Part shown: one piece after another, positions 32,223-39,493 of the stretch
Position numbering within the stretch: position 1 is the first letter of the stretch
Layout: each line of letters starts with the position of its first letter
Source: Faecalibacterium gallinarum
GTDB taxonomy: Bacteria > Bacillota > Clostridia > Oscillospirales > Ruminococcaceae
Reading direction: 5' to 3'
Assembly (NCBI RefSeq): GCF_022180365.1
Contig: NZ_BQKV01000022.1
Coordinates: 1-64,000 of the forward strand
Length of the DNA: 64,000 bases
Notes under the pieces: generated by a model
Database searches by the model: none
What the model was told of the DNA's origin: nothing
What the model saw: the letters and a program-made list of their open reading frames with translations, nothing else
Translations under genes and position numbers: made by a program

Positions 32223-33677
32223 TTATTTGCGTACGAGCTTGCCCGTGGCATTGCGGGGCAGGGGCTCGGTGCAGAACTCAATTAAGTTAATCCGCTTATA
32301 CAGGGGCAGGGTGCGGTTGTAGTCGGCAACGTAGGCCTCGGCCTCTTTCTGCCGGTCCTCCGGGCAGCGGATCACCGCACAGATTTTGCGGTTTTTCTCT
32401 TTGACGAGGCATTCCTGGATGGCGTCGCAGCGGCCCAGCACCTGCTCCAGCTCCTCGGGGCTGACGTTCTCGCCGCTGGAGAGGATGATCAGGTTCTTTT
32501 TCCGCCCGGTGAGGAAGTAATATCCCTCCTCGTCCACCCGGGCCAGGTCGCCGGTATGGAACCAGCCCTCCGAGTCGATGACCTGGGCGGTGGCCTCTGG
32601 GTCTTTGTAATAGCCCAGCATCACGCTGTCGCCCCGGATGCACAGCTCCCCGTCATCCAGCTTGATCTCGCAGATGCCTTCCGGTTTTCCCACCGCCCCG
32701 ATGTGTTTGGGGTCCTGGGCGTAGTTGATCATGCCGTCGCCGCAGGTCTCGGTCAGGCCGTAGGTCTGGACGATGAACATCCCCTGCCCGGCCAGATCCA
32801 AGAGCATCTGGGGGTCAAAGGAGGCCGAACCGCAGACGGGAGACCACAGGGGCCTCAGCCGGTCCCGCCGGCCCCGCATCATATCGCTGTGGATGGTCTG
32901 CATAATCACCGGCACCACGCCCATGGCCTCGCTGGGCATCAGGGCTATATCCCGGTAGAAGCTGCGCAGGCTGCACAGGTTGAGGGCCCAGCCCTTCATG
33001 CTCCAGGAGAACAGGCAGGTAAACGCTGCCATATGGAACATGGGCAGAACGGTGCAGTGGCTCAGCACGGTGTTTTCGTTCTGAAGCTCCTTGCAAAAAC
33101 GCTCCCCTATTCCGGTAAACGGATGCATCACACTGAAAATTGCACGCTGCGAGAGCATGACGCCCTTGCTGCGGCCGGTGGTGCCCGAGGTGAACATGAT
33201 CATCAAAAGGGCGTCCAGGTCGGCGCACTCGGAGATCTCGGCGGGCACTGTGCAGGCCGTATAATGGTCGATGGGCAGCAGCCGGTCGCCAAACCGCTGG
33301 ATCAGACTCTCATTATAGGGGTAATCCCCGCCGTCCCAGAGCGCGGCCTCGGGCTCCACCAGGTCCAGCTCGTAGGAAAGCTCGTCCCAGCTCTTATTCT
33401 GGTTCAGAGGAACCACAACTGCCCCCGCCAGCATCAGCGCGAAGATATTGACGGCGTAGTGATAGTTATTCCCGCTGAGGATGCAGATTTTGCGCCCGGC
33501 CAGGTCTGGGATTTTTTCCCGCAGGCTGGTGACGGCGCAGCGAATCTCGTGGGCATAGGTGCGATAGGTTTTTTCCACTACGACCTGCTGCGCCTCATTA
33601 TAGTAACGCATCGCAATACGTTCTGCATAGGTATGTTCCATATTCTGGGTGACCAGTTGGTATACAGATGAAATCAT
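32223..33677 (-). CDS. Stand-alone adenylation enzyme (AMP-dependent synthetase/ligase)
   Basis: The 484-residue adenylate-forming enzyme has IMFTSGTTGRSKGVML (near residue 160), a YGLTETCGDG A5 motif, GDLARVDEEGYYFLTGRKKN and the final NATGKLVRK with the catalytic Lys. It lacks an attached carrier domain, so it should load the neighbouring ACP with an amino, fatty or aryl acid. The substrate-pocket residues cannot be decoded without alignment. It is the first gene of the operon; GGGAGGAAGAACT precedes its start. The promoter and a palindrome lie 80-120 bases upstream. Confidence 0.9.
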   Translation of the reverse strand: MISSVYQLVTQNMEHTYAERIAMRYYNEAQQVVVEKTYRTYAHEIRCAVTSLREKIPDLAGRKICILSGNNYHYAVNIFALMLAGAVVVPLNQNKSWDELSYELDLVEPEAALWDGGDYPYNESLIQRFGDRLLPIDHYTACTVPAEISECADLDALLMIMFTSGTTGRSKGVMLSQRAIFSVMHPFTGIGERFCKELQNENTVLSHCTVLPMFHMAAFTCLFSWSMKGWALNLCSLRSFYRDIALMPSEAMGVVPVIMQTIHSDMMRGRRDRLRPLWSPVCGSASFDPQMLLDLAGQGMFIVQTYGLTETCGDGMINYAQDPKHIGAVGKPEGICEIKLDDGELCIRGDSVMLGYYKDPEATAQVIDSEGWFHTGDLARVDEEGYYFLTGRKKNLIILSSGENVSPEELEQVLGRCDAIQECLVKEKNRKICAVIRCPEDRQKEAEAYVADYNRTLPLYKRINLIEFCTEPLPRNATGKLVRK

Positions 33678-33754
33678 AGTTCTTCCTCCCTAATATCCAT
33701 CTATCGTATCAGGCGAGGGCAAAGCCGGGCCCGGCGCACCACCCCTTGGCAAAG

Positions 33755-33783
33755 AGTATACCGCTTAACACTCCGCAATGCAA
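33755..33783 (-). promoter_or_regulatory. Promoter of the adenylation-ACP-condensation operon
   Basis: TTGCAT (33783-33778), a 17-bp spacer and TATACT (33760-33755). Confidence 0.75.
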
Positions 33784-33784
33784 G

Positions 33785-33799
33785 ACCTGTATTACAGGT
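33785..33799. promoter_or_regulatory. Palindrome next to the operon -35 box (candidate operator)
   Basis: ACCTGTA-n-TACAGGT is a perfect 15-bp inverted repeat one base upstream of the -35 hexamer of the adenylation operon. The position suits an activator or a roadblocking repressor. Confidence 0.5.
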
Positions 33800-33950
33800 A
33801 GCCCGTATAAATTTTTGTTTTAGTCGTTTTGCTTAATGTGGGCGTTTTTTCCTCTTGAAATTATTCCCTTTTGCTGCAATTATCACGAAATTATGATACA
33901 ATTCTGCCCGGGCATCCCCCTGGATGCCTGCCTGGCGGACTCAATTCAAA

Positions 33951-33979
33951 TTGACAGGCAGATTAAAAAGCATTATACT
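33951..33979 (+). promoter_or_regulatory. Promoter of the membrane acyltransferase gene
   Basis: TTGACA (33951-33956), a 17-bp spacer and TATACT (33974-33979). Confidence 0.85.
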
Positions 33980-34069
33980 TGATTCAAATAAATTTTGTCG
34001 ATTGCTTATATTTTTTCGCTTCCATCCTGAGTCCAACGCTGGAAGTGGCCCAAGAGGAGGAGCTTTTTG

Positions 34070-35221
34070 ATGAAATCCACCAAGCCACGTACTGCCAGTT
34101 CCCTCGGTATGTTCGACCTTTTTAAGGGACTGGGCATAGCGACCGTGGTTTTTGTACATACCGCCGAGCTGTATGCGCTGAACACCAGCGGCGGTATCTC
34201 CATTTCCACCTTCCTGATCTTTATTTACCGCGAAGCGCTGATGTCAGCGTTCTATATCGCCAGCGGCTATGGCTTCCGGAAGCGGTCCATCGGCAAATGC
34301 ATCCACCAGCAGCTTAAGGGCGTGCTGCCGCCCTATCTGTACGCGGTGGCCGCCACTGCGGTGATCCACCTGGCCTTCCACTACGCCTGTTTCGGCATCT
34401 GGGAAAACTCTGTGGCCGAGACAGGCAAAGTTCTGGGCGGGATGCTGCTGGGGCTGCCCCACACCGCCGAGTACTTCGGGATCACCTTCTTCTCCTGCGG
34501 GCCCATGTGGTACCTGCTGGCCATGGCGGTGGGCTGGATCATCCTGGATATCCTGATGAACACCTTCCCCGAGCGGTACATCCCCTATGCGGTGGTGTTT
34601 ACCATGGTTCTGGGCTGGGCCACCTGCCTGGTGTGGGAGCTGCCCTTCTGCCTGTCCCAGGGCATGACCGTGGTGCCCTATCTGTACATCGGCTATCTGG
34701 CCAAAAAGCGGCATTGGTTCGACCAGCCCCTGTCCTTTAAGTTCAAGGGCCTGGTGCTTTTGTGCGCTCTGCTGGCTGCCGGCGGCGCTCTGGCCACCCA
34801 GTCCACCGACAATATGTCCATGGGCGAATGGACCCTGGGCCCGGTGGGTATCCTCTGCAATGGGGTCATCGGCTTCTGGGCGGTGCACTGGTTCGTGGGC
34901 CTGAGCCGGAAGTGTGAGGGCTCTCTGGCCCACACCCTGGAAAATGTGGGCCGCCGCTCCCTCCAGATCTTCTGCGTCCATACGGTGGAGCTGACGGCGG
35001 TGCCCTGGTACCTCTTTGCGGCTCAGTTCGCCGCCACCCCCCTGCTGGGTCTTTTGCTGCATTTTGCCCTGCGCTGCTGGCTGATCTTAATCGTCTGCCT
35101 GTTCCTGGTCAATCGCCGGCGGATCTTCCGGCTGCGGCCCCGGCGCAGCGCCCGCACCGCTCCGACCGCCACAGCTACAACCACCGCCCCCTTCTCCCGC
35201 TACGCCTCCCGGCACGGGTAA
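34070..35221 (+). CDS. Membrane acyltransferase, OafA/acyltransferase-3-like
   Basis: The 383-residue protein has about ten predicted helices. The N-terminus FDLFKGLGIATVVFVHTAEL carries the FKG...VHT pattern in which a histidine early in helix 1 is needed for catalysis in acyltransferase-3 enzymes. These move acetyl or other short acyl groups from the cytoplasm onto surface glycans or lipids. An AGGAGG lies seven to eight bases before the ATG at 34070. It is divergent from the carrier-protein operon and upstream of a coiled-coil and a glycosyltransferase gene, so a role in envelope decoration is plausible. The basic, Ala/Thr-rich tail is of low complexity. Confidence 0.83.
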   Translation: MKSTKPRTASSLGMFDLFKGLGIATVVFVHTAELYALNTSGGISISTFLIFIYREALMSAFYIASGYGFRKRSIGKCIHQQLKGVLPPYLYAVAATAVIHLAFHYACFGIWENSVAETGKVLGGMLLGLPHTAEYFGITFFSCGPMWYLLAMAVGWIILDILMNTFPERYIPYAVVFTMVLGWATCLVWELPFCLSQGMTVVPYLYIGYLAKKRHWFDQPLSFKFKGLVLLCALLAAGGALATQSTDNMSMGEWTLGPVGILCNGVIGFWAVHWFVGLSRKCEGSLAHTLENVGRRSLQIFCVHTVELTAVPWYLFAAQFAATPLLGLLLHFALRCWLILIVCLFLVNRRRIFRLRPRRSARTAPTATATTTAPFSRYASRHG

Positions 35222-35354
35222 AACAGCCCCCCCTGCGGCGGGGGGCGTATCATCCCTTGCAAAATCGCCCAAACTCCCTCTGAACCGCGCTCCATACAGA
35301 TCCCGCCGGGCTCCGGCCGGATCTTTTTAAAATACTGTGAGAGGTGAATCTGGC

Positions 35355-36143
35355 ATGCCCCCTGAAACCAAGCAAACCCCACTCGAGCGGATCGCAGAGC
35401 TGGAACAGCAGCTGGCACTTGCGGATGAAGGCGTCTCCAAACTGGCCCGGCGCTGCCTGGCTCTGGAGCAGGAGCTGCAGGACTATCTGTCCAAGCACGC
35501 CCGCCACGACAACGACGCCAACCCTGCCCTGTTACAGCCCAAACTCTTCTACGACCGCGGCACCGGCTTTTCGGAGCAGGATTCTCTGTCGGCGCCCCTG
35601 TCGGCCTACCAGCCCTCCACCCGTTCGGTCTCGGCGGTGTTTGAGCTGCCCTGTGAGGCCCGGGCCCTCCGGCTGGACCCCGGCGAGCTGCCCTGCTATG
35701 TCACCGGGCTGACCCTGTCGGACGACGAGCTGACCCCCTGCCCCCAGAACGGTATTCAGCTGGAAGAGGGCCGCACCCTGTTTGCCCGGTCCGACCCCAA
35801 CTACCGGCTGGAAAGCGAGAGCCGGCTGCCCGCAGGAACCAAAATCATTGTATCGTACAACTACTACCCCCTGATCCAGAGCGCCGACGAGCCCCTGTTT
35901 GACGCCATGCTCCAGGCCATTGAGCAGACCGAAAAAAAGGAGGCGGACGCCCGGGCCGACGCCGCCGGGCAAGCCCAGCAGGCGGCCCGGCAGGCCCAGG
36001 AGATTCAGCAGCTTTCCCGGCTGTTGGCCGAAGCACGGCAGCAGACCGAGGCCTACCGCGTCTCCCTGGAGCAGATGCAAGCCAGCACCTGCTGGCGGCT
36101 GACTGCGCCGGTGCGCGGCATTCTGCGGATCATAAGAGGATAA
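35355..36143 (+). CDS. Coiled-coil protein of a glycosyltransferase operon
   Basis: The 262-residue protein has no known catalytic motif. An N-terminal heptad-rich helix (residues 8-45, LERIAELEQQLALADEGVSK) and a C-terminal coiled coil (residues 185-245, rich in Ala, Gln and Glu) flank a beta-rich middle domain (residues 60-175). The last residues, STCWRLTAPVRGILRIIRG, match a tail common on glycosyltransferases of surface-polysaccharide clusters, where a coiled coil precedes a CWRLTAPLR-like segment. It is four bases upstream of a GT4 gene, so the two products may act together. GAGAGGTG upstream supports the start. Confidence 0.72.
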   Translation: MPPETKQTPLERIAELEQQLALADEGVSKLARRCLALEQELQDYLSKHARHDNDANPALLQPKLFYDRGTGFSEQDSLSAPLSAYQPSTRSVSAVFELPCEARALRLDPGELPCYVTGLTLSDDELTPCPQNGIQLEEGRTLFARSDPNYRLESESRLPAGTKIIVSYNYYPLIQSADEPLFDAMLQAIEQTEKKEADARADAAGQAQQAARQAQEIQQLSRLLAEARQQTEAYRVSLEQMQASTCWRLTAPVRGILRIIRG

Positions 36144-36146
36144 AAC

Positions 36147-37754
36147 ATGTATAGCAACTACGCCAAATTACAGCAGCTCCAGCTGCCCAAACAGCCCTAT
36201 TACGAGACCCAGAACACCTATCTGTTGGTGTATGCCCCAGGGCGCAGCCGCGCTCTGGAAAACACCCTGGACTTTCAGCTGCACCGCAAGTTCCGGCTGG
36301 TGTCCGAGCTGGGTGCAGCTCTCACGCCCTCGGTGGCGGGGGTGGTGGTGGTGGCTGAGGACGTAGAGTTTCTGAGCACCACCCTCTCCTACTTTGCCCA
36401 GGCTTTGCAGGAGGGATCAGACTTCGCCGCCTGTGACGCTGTGTTCGGCTTTGAGGGCGACACCGCCCTTTACCGCGGGCCCAAGCATCTGGCGGGGGCG
36501 CGGTGCGCCGTCCTCTCCCGGGGGCTGCTGGAAGAATGCCGGGATGCGGGCTGCGACCTCGGCCAGCCCGGGGCTCTGCTGACCCTGGCGGCCGGCCGGG
36601 CCCAAAACCCCCGGCACATTCCCCAGGCGCTTTTGCGCTACCGGCGAGAGATCTCGGCCGGGGATATCTTTGGGGAGAAGGACCGCCGGGCCCTGCTGCT
36701 GAGCCACGAGCTGAACATGACCGGCGCCCCCATTGTGGCGGTGAGCGCCCTGCCCATCCTCCAAAAGCTGGGGTACGAAGTGGCGGTCCTGGGCCCCTCG
36801 GACGGGGGTTCCCTCCCCCTCTTTGTGGAGGCGGGGGCATCGGTGGTCACCAACCCCGACTGCGTCACCTCTTCCACCCTGTGGGGGCTGGCCACCGGCT
36901 GCGACTTTGTCCTGGCCAACACGGTGGTGGAGGCCGAGGCCATCCGGATGCTGAACGGCGCGCCGGTGCCGGTGCTGTGGTGGCTCCACGACGCGTTCGC
37001 GGGGTACGGCTACATCGCCCATCGGGTCCCCAAACAGCTGGCGGAAAATATCCACGTCTGCGCCGTGGGTTCCCATGCCACAGCGGCCATGCACTCCATC
37101 CGGCCCGACTTTTTCATCCGGCAGCTGATCTATGGCCTGCCCGATTACGCGCAGGAGAGCTTTGGGACATACGACACCGGTTACGCCCAGGGCCGCCCCC
37201 TCTTTGTGAATGTGGGCGCCTTTGAACGGCGCAAAGGCCAGGATATCCTGGTGCAGGCCATCCGGCTTCTGCCGGAGGAAACCCGCCGCCGGGCGGCCTT
37301 CCTCTTTGTGGGCAAAGGTTCGGACAAGGCCCTTCTGGCCCAGGTGCGGGAGCTGACCCGGGACTGCCCCGAGGACGTCTTTTACGTCAAGCGGCTGGAA
37401 CGGCCCGAGATCAAATCCCTGATGGCTCAGTGCGCCTGTGTGGTGTGCAGCTCCCGGGATGACCCCATGCCCACCTTTGTCACCGAGGGGCTGATCTTCG
37501 GCAAACCCTCCATCGTCTCGGAGCACACCGGCACCGCCGGCCTGGTCACCGAAGGGGTGGACGGCTTCATCTACCGGGACGACGACCCCGCGCAGCTGGC
37601 CCAGCGGCTCCAGTACGCCATCGACCACCCCGAACAGCTGGCCGGGATGCAGTCGGCCTGCCGCACCCTCTACGAAAAATATTACTCCCCCCGGGCTTTT
37701 GAAGAAACCCTCACCACCTATGTGCAGGAGTTCGACAAAGCCCCCGAGGAATAA
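36147..37754 (+). CDS. Glycosyltransferase family 4 protein
   Basis: The 535-residue protein has two parts. Residues 1-180 are an accessory domain of unclear type. Residues 185-530 form a GT-B glycosyltransferase: the N-terminal lobe starts LLSHELNMTGAPIV, and the C-terminal lobe has FVNVGAFERRKGQDILVQAI, FLFVGKGSDK and the E-x7-E-like FVTEGLIFGKPSIVSEHTGT nucleotide-sugar motif. It should add a sugar to a cytoplasmic lipid or polysaccharide acceptor. It is in tight operon with the coiled-coil gene. Donor and acceptor are not predictable from sequence. Confidence 0.87.
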   Translation: MYSNYAKLQQLQLPKQPYYETQNTYLLVYAPGRSRALENTLDFQLHRKFRLVSELGAALTPSVAGVVVVAEDVEFLSTTLSYFAQALQEGSDFAACDAVFGFEGDTALYRGPKHLAGARCAVLSRGLLEECRDAGCDLGQPGALLTLAAGRAQNPRHIPQALLRYRREISAGDIFGEKDRRALLLSHELNMTGAPIVAVSALPILQKLGYEVAVLGPSDGGSLPLFVEAGASVVTNPDCVTSSTLWGLATGCDFVLANTVVEAEAIRMLNGAPVPVLWWLHDAFAGYGYIAHRVPKQLAENIHVCAVGSHATAAMHSIRPDFFIRQLIYGLPDYAQESFGTYDTGYAQGRPLFVNVGAFERRKGQDILVQAIRLLPEETRRRAAFLFVGKGSDKALLAQVRELTRDCPEDVFYVKRLERPEIKSLMAQCACVVCSSRDDPMPTFVTEGLIFGKPSIVSEHTGTAGLVTEGVDGFIYRDDDPAQLAQRLQYAIDHPEQLAGMQSACRTLYEKYYSPRAFEETLTTYVQEFDKAPEE

Positions 37755-37860
37755 CGTCAAGCCATTCCGGCCCGGAGAGCTCTTCCTCTCCGGGCTGTTT
37801 TGCGCTGTTTTCAGACAGAAAATTCACATTCAGGCGGTAAACTTTTGCCATCGGTTGTGC

Positions 37861-37866
37861 TATACT
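37861..37866 (+). promoter_or_regulatory. Extended -10 promoter of the YbhN-like gene
   Basis: TGCTATACT carries the TGN extension. A good -35 box is not seen. Confidence 0.45.
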
Positions 37867-37919
37867 AGACTATATTCCGCCCCAGGGCCCCGGCCGCCGG
37901 GCGGAGAAAGGAGTTTTCT

Positions 37920-38960
37920 ATGATGGATTCGGAATCTTCTTCCAGCCGCCCTTCCGGCAAGCGGGCGCTGCTTTCCCTGCTGGTTTTGCTGGCGCTGACG
38001 GTCCTCATGTTCTATCTGTTCAAGGATCATCTGGACGAGATCCAGGCCGCCCTGAAGCAGATCACCCTGCCCCAGGCCCTGCTTCTGCTGGCCCTGGGGG
38101 CCAGTTTTCCCCTTTTGGACGGGCTGATCGCCCAGCAGATGCTCCGCAGCCGCAAACCCGATTTCACTTACCGCCAGGGTGTGGGGGCGACGCTGCTGGG
38201 CACCTTCGGCAACGTGGTCACTTTTGGAGCCGGCACTCTGCCCATGCAGGGCTACTACCTCTACCGCTGCGGCGTGATGGTGGGCCCCGGCGTGGGTCTG
38301 CTGACTCTGGCCTATGTTTTCCATAAAACAGCGGTGCTTTTATACGGGCTGTGTCTGCTGTTTTTCCAAATGGAATGGTTTCTGGGCGGCGCCCGTGAGG
38401 CGGCCCAATACCTCCTGCCCGCCTGTGCGGTGGTGGCCGCCATCATCCTGGCTTTGATTCTGGTCTGCGCCAGCGCCCGGGTTCAGGGGCTGGTGATCCG
38501 GGCCATGAACCTTCTGCCCAAGTCCGAAGCCTGGCAGAAGCGGCGGGCCGGCTGGACCGAACAGCTCAACGAGCTGGGGGGCGAGAGCCGCCGCCTGCTG
38601 GCCAATAAGCCCCTCTGCCTGCGGCTGCTGGGCATTCAGCTGGTCAAACTGTCTCTGCTCTACACCATCCCCTGGCTGGGCATCCGGTTTATGGGGCTGG
38701 AACCCCTGGGCTTCTGGCAGGCCCAGATGCTGGCGGCGCTGATGATGCTGCTCTCCAACGCCCTGCCCAACGTGGCGGGGATGGGCTCCATTGAGACCGC
38801 TTTTCTGCTGGTGTTCCAGAGCTTTCTGGGGGCCAGCGGCGCTATGTCGGCGCTGGTGCTCTACCGGCTGGCCAGCTATTACCTGACCTTCGCCATGAGC
38901 GCCGTGGCCTTCTTCCTGATTCAGCACCGTCTGGGGGCCGAGCCTCAGGACAAAGCCTGA
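37920..38960 (+). CDS. YbhN/LPG-synthase-TM-family membrane protein
   Basis: The 346-residue (or 345, from the second ATG at 37923) protein has about eight helices and belongs to the flippase-like family that includes the membrane domain of MprF (lysylphosphatidylglycerol synthase/flippase). A short Ser-rich, basic N-terminus precedes the first helix; later GVGATLLGTFGNVVTFGAGT and SNALPNVAGMGSIETAF match family-conserved Gly/Pro-rich helices. The aminoacyl transferase domain of MprF is absent. Roles reported for the family are in lipid translocation. AAAGGAG precedes it. The gene is monocistronic. Confidence 0.82.
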   Translation: MMDSESSSSRPSGKRALLSLLVLLALTVLMFYLFKDHLDEIQAALKQITLPQALLLLALGASFPLLDGLIAQQMLRSRKPDFTYRQGVGATLLGTFGNVVTFGAGTLPMQGYYLYRCGVMVGPGVGLLTLAYVFHKTAVLLYGLCLLFFQMEWFLGGAREAAQYLLPACAVVAAIILALILVCASARVQGLVIRAMNLLPKSEAWQKRRAGWTEQLNELGGESRRLLANKPLCLRLLGIQLVKLSLLYTIPWLGIRFMGLEPLGFWQAQMLAALMMLLSNALPNVAGMGSIETAFLLVFQSFLGASGAMSALVLYRLASYYLTFAMSAVAFFLIQHRLGAEPQDKA

Positions 38961-38977
38961 ACCACTCCTTACAAGAT

Positions 38978-39022
38978 AAAAAGCGGGGCGATCCGGCTGG
39001 TCAGACCGGGGCCCCGCTTTTT
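38978..39022 (+). terminator. Terminator after the YbhN-like gene
   Basis: AAAAAGCGGGGC pairs with GCCCCGCTTTTT; an inner CCGG/CCGG stem extends it. Confidence 0.9.
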
Positions 39023-39143
39023 CTGCCTTGGTGGGGGATACAGCGGGCGCAAACCATAAGCCGCGCCGCATCCGCCCGGGGAAAGGAGAAAATGAAAAAT
39101 AGAATGGAGGAATGGCGCAGCGGAAGAATTTTCTCTCCATTAA

Positions 39144-39159
39144 GTTAGTTTTATCTAAC
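39144..39159. promoter_or_regulatory. GTTAG-N6-CTAAC operator candidate, distal copy
   Basis: GTTAG-TTTTAT-CTAAC; it resembles half of a DtxR/IdeR/MntR-type iron or manganese box. Confidence 0.45.
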
Positions 39160-39409
39160 CTTGCTGCACCCAAAGAATACCATATCCCGCCGCGCCTGTC
39201 AAGAGGAATTCGCACCCCGAGGTGAAAATCCTGTATCTTGTGGGTGGCTTGTGCTATCTACACAAAAAATGGGGTTTTGGCTGGCAAAATTTCTCGATGC
39301 CCAAAGTCCCCCTCCCCCTCTTGCTTTTTTATGGTTTCATGTTATTATAAATACAGCCGGTGAGGCTGGGCGCGTCCAACCCCCGGCAGGAAAGACCATT
39401 CCGGTTATC

Positions 39410-39439
39410 AAGGGCCCTTTGCGTTGTGTACGGGCCCTT
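39410..39439 (+). terminator. Attenuator-like hairpin in the pflB leader
   Basis: AAGGGCCC and GGGCCCTT form a perfect 8-bp stem around a 14-base loop. The trailing T run is short, so termination is uncertain. Confidence 0.5.
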
Positions 39440-39455
39440 TCTATAACTCCGAGTG

Positions 39456-39471
39456 GTTAGCGTTTTCTAAC
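39456..39471. promoter_or_regulatory. GTTAG-N6-CTAAC operator candidate, pflB-proximal copy
   Basis: GTTAG-CGTTTT-CTAAC lies 22 bases before the pflB start and ends just before its AGGAGG. Confidence 0.45.
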
Positions 39472-39493
39472 TATAAAAATCAGGAGGTTACTC

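Larger units (their letters stand above)
33678..34069. other. Divergent regulatory region between the adenylation operon and acyltransferase gene
   Basis: About 390 bases with no gene. It becomes AT-rich in its middle (33800-34010), unlike the GC-rich genes. It holds the two divergent promoters and the ACCTGTA palindrome given separately. No further structure is evident. Confidence 0.7.
38961..39493. other. Long leader/intergenic region upstream of pflB
   Basis: About 530 bases. It holds the terminator of the YbhN-like gene (38978-39022), two copies of GTTAG-N6-CTAAC (39144-39159, 39456-39471), an AT-rich promoter-like stretch near 39325-39355 and an attenuator-like hairpin (39410-39439). 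No gene is seen. Confidence 0.7.

Noticed and set aside
30715-33677. dlt-type D-alanylation operon
   Set aside because: A ligase and carrier are present, but the third protein is a soluble HHxxxDG acyltransferase rather than DltB/DltD membrane proteins.
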